Shown here: positions 8,484 to 16,910 of the stretch, piece by piece | How the letters are laid out: every line of letters begins with the position of its first letter | How positions within the stretch are numbered: the first letter of the stretch is position 1 | Assembly: GCF_934668725.1 (NCBI RefSeq) | Contig: NZ_CAKUOF010000001.1 | Span: forward strand, 124,001-188,000 | Direction of reading: 5' to 3' | Length of the DNA: 64,000 nucleotides | Source: an uncultured Dysgonomonas sp. | Lineage (GTDB): Bacteria > Bacteroidota > Bacteroidia > Bacteroidales > Dysgonomonadaceae | The notes under the pieces: generated by a model | Told to the model about the DNA's origin: nothing | Databases searched by the model: none | The model's input: only the letters and a program-made list of their open reading frames with translations | Position numbers and translations under genes: made by a program

Positions 8484-9686
8484 ATGAAAGGTAACGAAAA
8501 GGGTTCAGTATTTTCAATTTTGATTTTACTGGGTATTTCCCATATGTTTAATGATACTCTACAAAATTTAGTGCAAGCGGTATATCCTATGATTAAGGAA
8601 TCACTTGTATTGAACTTTAGTCAGATTGGCATTATAACGCTTGTATATCAGATGTCTGCATCTATATTTCAACCTATCATTGGAGCATATACAGATAGAA
8701 AACCACAACCATACTCTCTTCCTATTGGCATGACATTTAGTTTAATCGGGATTTTATCTTTGGCTTTTGCTTCCGAATTTAGTCATGTATTATTCGCTGT
8801 ATTTTTTGCGGGTATTGGATCTTCGATATTTCATCCTGAGGCAAGTCGACTGGCTCACATGGCATCTGGGGGCAAGCGAGGATTGGCACAATCTATTTTT
8901 CAAGTAGGAGGAAATTTTGGAGGATCTTTAGGTCCTTTGCTTGCAGCATTGTTAATTGCCCCTTATGGGCAAAAGAATATAGCTTGGTTTTCAATTGTAG
9001 CTCTAATTGCCATTGGTGTTATGCTATATATTAGTAAATGGTATAAGCATCGTTTACTTTATATTAAAGCAAATTCTATACCTAAAAAGGACGCAATACA
9101 AGTAAAATCGGCAAGTGTTCTTACGAAAAGAGTTGTTTTTACCCTCGCTATTTTATTATTCCTTATCTTCTCAAAATATGTATATATGTCTAGCCTAACT
9201 AGTTTTTATACATTTTATTTGATTGAAAAATTTGGAGTAAGCATCCGAGACTCTCAGGTGTATCTTTTTATATTTTTATTTGCAGTCGCTGCCGGAACTG
9301 TATTGGGAGGTCCAATAGGGGATCGTTTTGGACGTAAATATGTTATTTGGTTTTCAATATTAGGTGCAGCTCCTTTTGCTCTTATTATGCCATATGTTGA
9401 TTTAATGTGGACTTGTATTCTTAGCGTAATAATAGGTCTTGTATTATCTTCCGCTTTTTCAGCTATACTTGTTTATGCTCAAGAGCTTCTACCCGGAAAG
9501 GAAGGTTTAATCGGAGGACTATTCTTTGGTTTAGCTTTTGGTATAGCAGGAATTTCATCCGCCATTTTTGGTAATATGGCGGATAAACATGGCATCGAGT
9601 ATATATATCATTTGGCTGCATTTATGCCTCTTATTGGATTGATCGCAGGTTTATTACCCAATATAAAGAAAACCGGATCAGAATAG
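8484..9686 (+). CDS. MFS transporter, fosmidomycin-resistance (Fsr) type
   Basis: A 400-residue inner-membrane protein with about 12 hydrophobic segments. It resembles the Fsr subgroup of the major facilitator superfamily: ISHMFNDTLQNLVQAVYPMIKE at the start, QPIIGAYTDRKPQPYSLPIG after helix 2, GSSIFHPEASRLAH, and a second-half GPIGDRFGRKYVIW motif A. Such proteins export small drugs by proton antiport; the substrate here is unknown. It has its own promoter and ends 19 nt from the converging DUF418 gene. Transport function is firm, substrate inferred. Confidence 0.85.
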   Translation: MKGNEKGSVFSILILLGISHMFNDTLQNLVQAVYPMIKESLVLNFSQIGIITLVYQMSASIFQPIIGAYTDRKPQPYSLPIGMTFSLIGILSLAFASEFSHVLFAVFFAGIGSSIFHPEASRLAHMASGGKRGLAQSIFQVGGNFGGSLGPLLAALLIAPYGQKNIAWFSIVALIAIGVMLYISKWYKHRLLYIKANSIPKKDAIQVKSASVLTKRVVFTLAILLFLIFSKYVYMSSLTSFYTFYLIEKFGVSIRDSQVYLFIFLFAVAAGTVLGGPIGDRFGRKYVIWFSILGAAPFALIMPYVDLMWTCILSVIIGLVLSSAFSAILVYAQELLPGKEGLIGGLFFGLAFGIAGISSAIFGNMADKHGIEYIYHLAAFMPLIGLIAGLLPNIKKTGSE

Positions 9687-9705
9687 TTCTAAAAAATGTA
9701 AGTTT

Positions 9706-10875
9706 CTAAATATCTTTTGCTCCAATCCATGTTGCCCTTCTCCAGATATATTCCAAAGGACCGTGTTTATGGCGTTTCATCCACCAACAAGCAAAGCTAT
9801 ATTGAATTAAGAATAAAACGATCCCGAGTAAAAATGAATATGTGATACATAATTTATCATGTAAACCTAGTCCCCAATTGTAAAATAAAAATGAGCCAAT
9901 CATTGATTGAGTTACATAAGCCGTTAAACTCATTTTACCATATGGGGCTAACTTGCCTAATATCTTATGGAGATTTGTAGAATAGTAGAGGTTTATGATA
10001 AGAGAAACTATAAAAATCATAAACATTAGGTTGGCTAAGGGGTTAAGTACTATTTTCAAAGATTTAAGTGCACCTTCATTTTCGATAAATTGAGGCAATA
10101 GGTTTACCAGCCCACTCAAAGGGAAAAAGCATAGAATTGATATAATCAGAGCTTTTCTCCAAAAACGAAGGTTTTCTTCTGTATTTAAAAATAATTTAGT
10201 ACGTCCAACAAGCATTCCAAACATGAATAGCGAAGCTGTTTGAAAAACACGACCATATTCCCATGCATATGAAAAATTGGCTAGCTGCCCTTCTTTTAGA
10301 TTCATTTTAACTGTTTCCAAAAAGTTTCCGTTCATTTGTACTTTATATGCCTCTCCAAAATAATAAGACACTAAACTTTCTCCTGCAATATAATCGGGAT
10401 TAAGTAACGCATAAATAAGTTTATACCATTCGAAAGGTTGGAGCATTAGAATAGTTGCAATTATAAAAACTGTTTTTGTAGATAACCGACAGACAAACAG
10501 TAAAACAAATCCCATTATCGAAAAGAATACTAATATTTCACCAGTAAAGAACATTGCATTTATATTTCCCCAAATAAACAGAAGTATCAGTCTCCATGCA
10601 AAACGAGGCCTGAAATCAAATCCTTTTTGCATTCGATTATTATCCTGAATAAAAAAACTAAACCCGAATAAGAGGGCAAAAATGCCATAAGCTTTACCCG
10701 AAAAAACAAAGAAAACAGAATCCCAAATAGCTTTATCTGTAAATTTTAGCCATTCATTATCAACTTTAGGAAAAGAATAAAAGTTAAAGTGTTCAATGGT
10801 ATGAATAAGAAATATTCCCATTACGGCAAAACCGCGTAACACATCTGCGACATCAATTCGTTTAGGTTCATTCAT
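9706..10875 (-). CDS. DUF418 family membrane protein (YeiB-like)
   Basis: A 389-residue polytopic membrane protein with 8 to 10 hydrophobic segments. It opens with RIDVADVLRGFAVMGIFLIH, typical of this acyltransferase-like family. It ends with the DUF418 signature: GKMSLTAYVTQSMIGSFLFYNWGLGL and HGPLEYIWR. The family is fused to or resembles heparan-alpha-glucosaminide acetyltransferase-like membrane proteins, but no activity is established for it. A -7 element lies at 10916-10923 on the minus strand. Confidence 0.85.
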   Translation of the reverse strand: MNEPKRIDVADVLRGFAVMGIFLIHTIEHFNFYSFPKVDNEWLKFTDKAIWDSVFFVFSGKAYGIFALLFGFSFFIQDNNRMQKGFDFRPRFAWRLILLFIWGNINAMFFTGEILVFFSIMGFVLLFVCRLSTKTVFIIATILMLQPFEWYKLIYALLNPDYIAGESLVSYYFGEAYKVQMNGNFLETVKMNLKEGQLANFSYAWEYGRVFQTASLFMFGMLVGRTKLFLNTEENLRFWRKALIISILCFFPLSGLVNLLPQFIENEGALKSLKIVLNPLANLMFMIFIVSLIINLYYSTNLHKILGKLAPYGKMSLTAYVTQSMIGSFLFYNWGLGLHDKLCITYSFLLGIVLFLIQYSFACWWMKRHKHGPLEYIWRRATWIGAKDI

Positions 10876-10915
10876 AATATTAGATGATAAATATTTAATT
10901 AATGCTTACTTTTTA

Positions 10916-10923
10916 CAAAAGTA
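10916..10923 (-). promoter_or_regulatory. -7 element for the DUF418 gene
   Basis: Read on the minus strand the bases are TACTTTTG, an exact TAnnTTTG match about 40 nt before the start codon. No good -33 TTTG is seen. Confidence 0.4.
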
Positions 10924-11085
10924 TTATATTATTTCCGATATTTACATGGTCGTATAGTAAGTAAACAACCCCGTTTCGTGTAAAATTAATATAATTAATT
11001 TAATTGTGAAAATAACACTTAATAGTGAGGTCTTATTTTATGAACTCTTTTATATGTAATATGTTTCAATAAAAAAATGCCATAA

Positions 11086-12165
11086 ATGAATGTAGGACAG
11101 AAGATTAATAACATAAGAAGGGCTATAATGCATAGCTTAACCCAAAATATAGGAAGTTCCAATATAAATAAGAAAATTGCATGGAATGATGAAACAATTA
11201 AAAATGTTTTAATTTGCAGACCGAATAATCGACTTGGAAATCAGTTATTAATAACACCACTGGTAAAAGAGATTTCTGAAATTTTCCCAAATTGTAAAAT
11301 CGATTTGTTTGTAAGAGGAAGTTTAGCTCCTATTATATTTGAAAATTATGAGAATATAGGTCGTATTATTAAATTACCCAAAAAACCATTTAAAGAGCTT
11401 TTTAGTTATATAAAAGTTTGGATTTCATTGAGAAAACATCATTATGATATGGTGATTAATGTAGATAGTAATTCTTCTTCGGGAAGGCTTTCTACTAAGT
11501 TTACAAACGCCCGGTTTAAATTTTTCAATGATGTAGATGAAGACCTTCAAGCCCAATATGAAGATTATATACATATCGCGAAATTTCCAGTTTATAATCT
11601 TCGAAAATATTTAAATCAGTTAGGGTTATCTATTATTGAAAAGCCTTTGCCATCATTAGATCTCAAGCTTAATACTGCTGAAATAATTAAAGGTAAAGAG
11701 ATTTTAGATTCTATTGTTAGCTGTAAAAAGAAAACTATTTGTTTGTATACTTTTGCCACTAGAGATAAATGTTATTCTGAAATTTGGTGGGCAGGCACTT
11801 ATGAAAAAATAAAAAATGAATACGAAGAGACGTATAATATATTAGAAGTTTTACCCATTGAAAATATTTCTCAAATAGGTTTTAAAGCAACCTCATACTA
11901 TAGTAAAGATATTCGTGAAATGGGAGCTTTAATAGCAAACACAGAACTGTTTATCGCTGCCGATAGTGGTATTATGCATCTAGCCAGTTCTGTTAAAACA
12001 ACAACTGTTGGATTGTTTTCGGTTACAGATATAAATAAATACCAACCATATAACAATGATAGTATAGCAATAAATACTAATATTACCACAACTGACGATT
12101 TAATAAATGAAATAAAAAGTATTCTTAAGAAAAAGGATAAGATTCAACTAGATCATGCAATATAA
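11086..12165 (+). CDS. Glycosyltransferase family 9 (heptosyltransferase-like)
   Basis: A 359-residue protein with the GT-B layout of GT9. The N-terminal domain has NVLICRPNNRLGNQLLITPLVKEISEIFP, and the C-terminal donor-binding region has ELFIAADSGIMHLASSVKTTTVGLF. It probably transfers a sugar onto lipopolysaccharide core or another surface glycan at the cytoplasmic face of the inner membrane. No other LPS genes lie beside it. The codons are very AT-rich compared with neighbours such as gltB. The start at 11086 is the first ATG; an internal Met at residue 15 is an alternative. Confidence 0.82.
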   Translation: MNVGQKINNIRRAIMHSLTQNIGSSNINKKIAWNDETIKNVLICRPNNRLGNQLLITPLVKEISEIFPNCKIDLFVRGSLAPIIFENYENIGRIIKLPKKPFKELFSYIKVWISLRKHHYDMVINVDSNSSSGRLSTKFTNARFKFFNDVDEDLQAQYEDYIHIAKFPVYNLRKYLNQLGLSIIEKPLPSLDLKLNTAEIIKGKEILDSIVSCKKKTICLYTFATRDKCYSEIWWAGTYEKIKNEYEETYNILEVLPIENISQIGFKATSYYSKDIREMGALIANTELFIAADSGIMHLASSVKTTTVGLFSVTDINKYQPYNNDSIAINTNITTTDDLINEIKSILKKKDKIQLDHAI

Positions 12166-12209
12166 CATTGCTCGTCAGATCGTCATAAATGATCTCCTAT
12201 ACTTTAAAA

Positions 12210-12653
12210 TTATCTAATTTCATAATTACAATTCAGATTATCGTCACCAACCGTTGCTCCAAGTTTTTTATAAAATGAGATCGCTTCTTTATTCCAATCT
12301 AGAACTTGCCATTGTAAAGATTTACAATTAGTTTGTCGAGCCAAATCAATTAATGTACATGCCAACATTGTACCGACTGAAAAACGTCTGTATTTTTCTC
12401 TTACATATAAATCATCCAGATAAATAGCTTTTCCAGACCATGTGTGGTATGTATAACAATACAATGCATATCCTAAAGCCTCTCCTTTTTCATTTTCAGC
12501 GATATAACAGTGGTAATTATCTTTATCTCTTGTTAAATCATCGATACTTATCTTCACCTTATCTGATTTACCCAGGTAGTTTGCAAACTCTTTAATCATG
12601 CTGAATAATGCAGGAATATCTTTGTCTGTGGTTTTTCGAATGCTGATGTTCAT
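12210..12653 (-). CDS. GNAT N-acetyltransferase
   Basis: A 147-residue single-domain GNAT enzyme. It has the IRKTTDKDIPALFSMIKEFANY start, the acceptor region HTWSGKAIYLDDLYVREKYRRFSVGTML, in which the usual acetyl-CoA loop R/Q-x-x-G-x-G/A is modified to RRFSVGTM, and QVLDWNKEAISFYKKLGA. The overall pattern resembles diamine acetyltransferases (SSAT type). The substrate is unknown. The gene lies just downstream of the terminator of the minus-strand RNA at 12733-12960, so it needs its own promoter or read-through. Confidence 0.8.
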   Translation of the reverse strand: MNISIRKTTDKDIPALFSMIKEFANYLGKSDKVKISIDDLTRDKDNYHCYIAENEKGEALGYALYCYTYHTWSGKAIYLDDLYVREKYRRFSVGTMLACTLIDLARQTNCKSLQWQVLDWNKEAISFYKKLGATVGDDNLNCNYEIR

Positions 12654-12698
12654 AGTTAATTGTGCTTGTTAAAAAATGATACTTCTTTATTTTACTAG

Positions 12699-12732
12699 AA
12701 AAGGCAGATCATCTTAAAATGATCTACCTTTT
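12699..12732 (-). terminator. Terminator of the structured RNA
   Basis: A 14-bp stem (12699-12712 with 12719-12732, one G-T pair, 6-nt loop) ending in Us on the minus strand. It lies just past the last helix of the RNA and would end that transcript. Confidence 0.75.
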
Positions 12733-12960
12733 AGTATGAGAGAGCCGTACCGATGGATAAAGACGAAACTCCGTTAAACAGGATTTGAGTGCCTCTATCC
12801 CTTTGTAATTCACTGCGCCTAAGCAATCCCGAAGGATGTGACCCGCCATTAGAATAGAGAAGCTTGTCTCGGAATTCGTATGTAATTGATGAGTTTCCCA
12901 ACCGACCAGTACGACTCAATATTTTAAAGAAGACTCTTCTTCTTATTGTCATGAATTATT
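12733..12960 (-). ncRNA. Structured non-coding RNA, 6S-like (candidate ssrS)
   Basis: This block is about 44% GC by hand count (79 of 180 bases at 12721-12900), while the flanking 60-base lines are 25% and 22%. On the minus strand it folds into nested helices on one axis. H1 pairs 12917-12905 with 12754-12742 (13 bp, three GU). H2 pairs 12897-12891 with 12771-12765 (7 bp). H3 pairs 12860-12851 with 12801-12792 (10 bp, three GU). Beyond them lies an AUCC-UUCG-GGAU tetraloop hairpin at 12837-12826. The GU pairs would be C-A mismatches on the other strand, so the minus strand is the RNA. A large internal bubble (30 and 20 nt) between H2 and H3 gives the rod-plus-bubble shape of 6S RNA, which binds RNA polymerase. 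A promoter and terminator flank it. The structure is seen; the 6S identity is inference. Confidence 0.6.
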
Positions 12961-12964
12961 AATT

Positions 12965-12995
12965 CAAAAGTAGAATATATTCTCGAAATATGCAA
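12965..12995 (-). promoter_or_regulatory. Promoter of the structured RNA
   Basis: On the minus strand TTG (12995-12993) and TACTTTTG (12972-12965) are separated by exactly 20 nt, the ideal Bacteroidetes spacing. Transcription would start near 12960. Confidence 0.65.
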
Positions 12996-13007
12996 GTTTT
13001 ACACTAG

Positions 13008-13163
13008 TTATTTAATTTTCTTGGAAGAAACATTACAATGGCAATTCGAACAACCGCACGGTCCTCCCGACTTATCCTTTACAAAGAAAAAAGTATACAT
13101 TCTATAACCAACAGTTCCTGCAACTATTAGACCTATTATTGCTACAATTATTTCTTGTATCAT
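13008..13163 (-). CDS. FeoB-associated Cys-rich membrane protein
   Basis: A 51-residue protein read directly from the sequence. It has an N-terminal membrane helix (EIIVAIIGLIVAGTVGY) and a Cys-rich tail, GGPCGCSNCHCNVSSKK. This is the pattern of the small FeoB-associated proteins that accompany ferrous iron transporters in Bacteroidetes and Firmicutes. It lies 73 nt downstream of feoB on the same strand, so it is probably in the same operon. The four cysteines in CxCxxCxC spacing could bind iron or another metal; this is inferred. Confidence 0.85.
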   Translation of the reverse strand: MIQEIIVAIIGLIVAGTVGYRMYTFFFVKDKSGGPCGCSNCHCNVSSKKIK

Positions 13164-13236
13164 AATTTATAATTTTATTCTATAATTCTATCTTTTATAT
13201 ATAAAACAGATAGTTGTTATACAAGGTTCAATATTT

Positions 13237-15717
13237 TCAAAAAAAGAAACTTCCTATTTGGAATACCGAAAAAGATATGAGCCATGCTAGTAAGGTCGTA
13301 TACACGATACTGAAAAGCCCCCATTTCCACGATCCTGATTCCTCTTTAATGGCTGCTATAGTTGCAATACATGGGAAGTAAATTAAAATAAACAACAATA
13401 AACTGACTACTACTAAAGGTGTAAATGTAGGAGTGCCATCGGAATTTGTACTACTAAGTAGACGTTCCTGTAGTGATGATTGATCTTCATCTGCATTTCC
13501 TGTATACAAAACAGCCAAAGTACTGACGACAACTTCTTTTGCAGCACTTCCGGTAAGTAGGCTTACCCCAATCTTCCAGTCAAAGCCCAAAGGTTTCATA
13601 ACTGGCTCAATAAATTTACCTAGACGACCTATATATGAATACTCTGTATGGTCTGTTCTTTTCTGTGCTTCTTGCTCATCTATTTGCTCGATCTTTATCT
13701 CCTCACTTATTAACCCATTGGTGTAGTTCTTTTCTATTTGTTCAATTTGAGAATCTATCTGCTGATTTTCGATATTGTTCTGAGGAAAATATCCTAAAAA
13801 CCAGATAATAATTGAAGCGATCAGAATAACTCCTCCCATCTTGCGAAGATATTGCCGCGATTTATCCCACATGTGTCTGCATACCGATTTGATAGTGGGC
13901 ATACGATAGGGGGGTAATTCCATTACAAAAGGAGCATCTTCACCCGCAAATAAAAAGCGCTTGAATAATCGTGCTGATATTACAGCCAGAAGTATTCCTA
14001 TTATATATAAGCTAAATAGAGCTAAACCTGCGTGAGATTTGAAAAATACACCGACAAAGAGCAAATACACGGGCAAACGAGCACTACATGACATAAACGG
14101 GTTGATAAGCATGGTGATCATCCGACTGTTACGGCTTTCAATTGTACGAGTAGCTAATATCGCAGGTACGTTACAACCGAATCCCATAATCAGAGGAATA
14201 AAGGATTTACCATGTAACCCCATTTTATGCATAACTTTATCCATGATAAATGCTGCACGGGACATGTAACCGGAATCTTCCATAAATGAAATGAAAGCAT
14301 ACAGGATAACAATGTTAGGTAAGAATACAATAACACCACCAACTCCGCCTATAATACCATCCACAATCAAATCTTTAAGTATACCATCAGGCATATATCC
14401 CCGAATAATATTCCCTAACCATTCTACAGCAGACTCAATCCATCCCATAGGATAATCTCCCAAACGGAATGTACATTCAAACATAATCCACATAAATATA
14501 AAGAAAAGAGGGAATCCCAAGTATTTATTGGTGACAATGGCATCAATAACACGGGTTGCATCCGATTCTTTCAATTTTTCTTTGAATGTTTCTTTTAGCC
14601 CTCCTGCAACAAAACCATAACGGGCGTTAGTGATAGCCGATTCGGTATCTTCCTGCAGTGTACTCTCAATATCTTTTACCTCTTGATAAGTTGCTTGCAA
14701 TATCTGCTCGGCCGTTTGGTAGGCATGTTTTATATATTTAGTTACTTCAACATCCTTCTCCAATAGTTTGATTGATAAATATCGTGTTGGAAATATTTTA
14801 TCTATTCCTTTTTCTTTATCTAGTAAAATATTGGTTTTACTAATGGCATTCTCTATAGTATGTCCATAGTATATTTTGATACGACGTACAACCGGCTCTT
14901 TATTTTCATATACACGGATAACAGCATCGAATAAATCCGAGATACCGATACCCGATCGGCAAACAGTTGGTACAATCGGGATTCCCAGCAGTTTAGATAA
15001 CTTAGGGTGGTCAAATTCACTTCCACTTTCTTGAAGTTCATCATACATATTTAAATCTATGACCATCGGAACTTCCATATCTATCAGTTCGGTAGTCAGA
15101 TATAAATTACGCTCCAGATTCGATGCAGCAATAACATTGATAACAACATCGGGCTTTTCTTCTATAAGAAATTTGCGTACATACAATTCCTCCGGTGTAT
15201 ATGCGGATATAGAATATGTACCCGGCAAATCAACAATCTTGATCTGATAGCCATTGTGTTTGAAATTTCCTTCTTTAGAATCGACTGTTACGCCTCCATA
15301 ATTGCCTACGTGTTCATGAGCCCCCGATGCAATATTAAACAATGAAGTTTTTCCTGCATTTGGGTTTCCAACCAGTGCTATAGTTATTTGTTTTGTTCCG
15401 TTAGGAGCTTTCTTTAAGACGCACTCTTCACAATCATAATTATTCTCGAATGAATATTTTTCTTCAGCAAGAGATTTTTTTTCTACTTTATCTTTGGGAT
15501 ATATTACTTCGATCAATTTAGCTTCACTTCTTCGTAGCGAAACCTCATAGTCCATTATTTTATACTTAATCGGATCTTTGAGAGGAGCATTAAGGATGAC
15601 TTTTATTGCTTTTCCTTTAATAAATCCCATTTCCAGAATTCGTTTACGGAAAGCTCCACTGCCATTTACTTTTACAATAACACCAATCTCCCCGGTTTTG
15701 AGGTCAGATAGAAACAT
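13237..15717 (-). CDS. feoB: FeoA-FeoB fusion, ferrous iron transporter
   Basis: An 826-residue inner-membrane Fe(II) transporter. Residues 1 to about 74 form an SH3-like FeoA domain (LKTGEIGVIVKVNGSGAFRK, then LRRSEAKLIEV). A linker with CEEC follows. The G domain begins near residue 116 with GNPNAGKTS (G1), and has VTVDSK (G2 region), DLPGTYS (G3) and NMYDE in the NxxD position. The membrane part contains two Gate-type segments, VFLPNIVILYAFISFMEDSGYMSRAAF and the paired one near the C terminus. GTP hydrolysis gates iron uptake. FeoA is usually a separate protein in E. coli; the fusion is common in Bacteroidetes. The start ATG is at 15717. Confidence 0.95.
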   Translation of the reverse strand: MFLSDLKTGEIGVIVKVNGSGAFRKRILEMGFIKGKAIKVILNAPLKDPIKYKIMDYEVSLRRSEAKLIEVIYPKDKVEKKSLAEEKYSFENNYDCEECVLKKAPNGTKQITIALVGNPNAGKTSLFNIASGAHEHVGNYGGVTVDSKEGNFKHNGYQIKIVDLPGTYSISAYTPEELYVRKFLIEEKPDVVINVIAASNLERNLYLTTELIDMEVPMVIDLNMYDELQESGSEFDHPKLSKLLGIPIVPTVCRSGIGISDLFDAVIRVYENKEPVVRRIKIYYGHTIENAISKTNILLDKEKGIDKIFPTRYLSIKLLEKDVEVTKYIKHAYQTAEQILQATYQEVKDIESTLQEDTESAITNARYGFVAGGLKETFKEKLKESDATRVIDAIVTNKYLGFPLFFIFMWIMFECTFRLGDYPMGWIESAVEWLGNIIRGYMPDGILKDLIVDGIIGGVGGVIVFLPNIVILYAFISFMEDSGYMSRAAFIMDKVMHKMGLHGKSFIPLIMGFGCNVPAILATRTIESRNSRMITMLINPFMSCSARLPVYLLFVGVFFKSHAGLALFSLYIIGILLAVISARLFKRFLFAGEDAPFVMELPPYRMPTIKSVCRHMWDKSRQYLRKMGGVILIASIIIWFLGYFPQNNIENQQIDSQIEQIEKNYTNGLISEEIKIEQIDEQEAQKRTDHTEYSYIGRLGKFIEPVMKPLGFDWKIGVSLLTGSAAKEVVVSTLAVLYTGNADEDQSSLQERLLSSTNSDGTPTFTPLVVVSLLLFILIYFPCIATIAAIKEESGSWKWGLFSIVYTTLLAWLISFSVFQIGSFFF

Positions 15718-16055
15718 GTCTTCACATTATTTAGAGATTACAAAGATGCTTATTTTTGGTGAGAAAATTCTTTACTATTTATAATAATTTTAAATAAGAA
15801 CGTCTTTTTAAGGACAAATAAGTAATTTTATATATTCAAGAGAATATCGTTTTTTTTAGTATTTGTATATGATTTTGAAATCAATTTGCTGATATTTGTC
15901 TCTTATTTGTAACTTTATAAGATTATTTCGGTATAATTTGATATTTTTCGACATCTTTTATGCATGGATATTTGTTATAAAAGATATCGATCATTGATGG
16001 TACAGTTTTTGATACTATTTATCACAAAAGTATAATCACCTAATGAAATTAGTTT
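15718..16055. other. Divergent intergenic region, feoB / 16056 gene
   Basis: 338 nt of very AT-rich DNA with no gene. It must hold the feoB promoter on the minus strand, where I see no exact TAnnTTTG, and a plus-strand promoter candidate at 15885-15917. I did not recognise a Fur box, but a degenerate one could be missed by eye. Confidence 0.5.
15885..15917 (+). promoter_or_regulatory. Promoter candidate of the 16056 gene
   Basis: TTTG at 15885-15888 and TAACTTTA at 15910-15917 (one mismatch from TAnnTTTG) are 21 nt apart. The leader would be about 130 nt. Confidence 0.45.
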
Positions 16056-16811
16056 ATGAAAGAATTTGAAAAAATGCTTAATCAGTTGAGAGATTCATCG
16101 GGTGAATTAAAAGCTAACATGCATCTACTTAATGAGATTGTACCCGTAGAAGAGCAAATGAAATATTTTGAATACTCAAAATATGTGCAATCAAATAAGG
16201 AGAATACAGGACTTGATCGTAATTATTTAATTGCAAAGCTTTTTACTCCCGAGATAGATCTTGAAGACAGGCGTTATTATTTGTCGGCACTAGCCGGAAT
16301 TGTTGATGTTGCAGCTTATCGAGCTATTGAGACATATCATAGTAGTCCTCTTGAACCCGAGTTGGCTAATTGGTCGGCCATGGCATTGGCAGAAAGTAAA
16401 ATATTATTGGATGCCGATTTGTCAGGTGAAAAACAGTTCTTTGTTTCTACCGGATTGGGTGGCAAGCAGGGGAAGTTACGTTATTTTTCGGTGATCACAT
16501 CTTCCGATCGTTCGGATTTTAATGATTTTCAGAAAGAAACTCTTTTGAGAGAATTGCAATTTGCATTTAAGACTCATAATATTGAAGTTGAAAACATTGA
16601 GATTAAGACCAATTATCTAAAAATGTTTCTGCTCTGTGGGTTAAATCAGGATGGGCACATTTGTATTGAAAATGCAATAAAGGAATGTAATGAGATGGGC
16701 GACTTTGTTGATCACCAGTTTTTATTGACCAATGTAAAAAAAATAGAGGATTCCGAAATCGAGGAACTACTGAAAAGAAAGAACTCAGAATCTGATTCTA
16801 AAAGTGAATAA
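16056..16811 (+). CDS. Cytoplasmic protein of unknown function
   Basis: A 251-residue soluble, mostly helical protein. It has no signal peptide or membrane segment. The middle (ALAGIVDVAAYRAIETYHSSPLEPELANWSAMALAESKI) looks like HEAT-type helical hairpins. The following FVSTGLGGKQGKLRYFSVI resembles a beta element with a glycine-rich turn. The C terminus is highly charged. I do not recognise the family. The gene has its own promoter candidate and a very strong terminator, so it is a single-gene unit. Confidence 0.65.
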   Translation: MKEFEKMLNQLRDSSGELKANMHLLNEIVPVEEQMKYFEYSKYVQSNKENTGLDRNYLIAKLFTPEIDLEDRRYYLSALAGIVDVAAYRAIETYHSSPLEPELANWSAMALAESKILLDADLSGEKQFFVSTGLGGKQGKLRYFSVITSSDRSDFNDFQKETLLRELQFAFKTHNIEVENIEIKTNYLKMFLLCGLNQDGHICIENAIKECNEMGDFVDHQFLLTNVKKIEDSEIEELLKRKNSESDSKSE

Positions 16812-16834
16812 TTGATTAAGCTGAAAATGTCTAT

Positions 16835-16876
16835 AAAAAACGAGAGGGTAGATAATTATCTACCCTCTCGTTTTTT
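16835..16876. terminator. Bidirectional terminator between the 16056 gene and the DHA2 exporter
   Basis: A perfect 19-bp inverted repeat (16835-16853 with 16858-16876, AATT loop), with A6 and T6 at its ends, between two converging genes. Confidence 0.9.
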
Positions 16877-16910
16877 ATTCTTAATACCATCATTTGTAAT
16901 TTATGAGGCT

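Noticed and set aside
12166..12209. Terminator between the GT9 gene and the acetyltransferase
   Set aside because: Only a 5-bp AGATC/GATCT pair is present; this is too weak to call.
12731..12952. 73-codon ORF on the minus strand
   Set aside because: It lies inside the structured RNA; its ATG would be only about 8 nt from the predicted transcript start, without a ribosome site, and the RNA pairing explains the base composition better than coding does.
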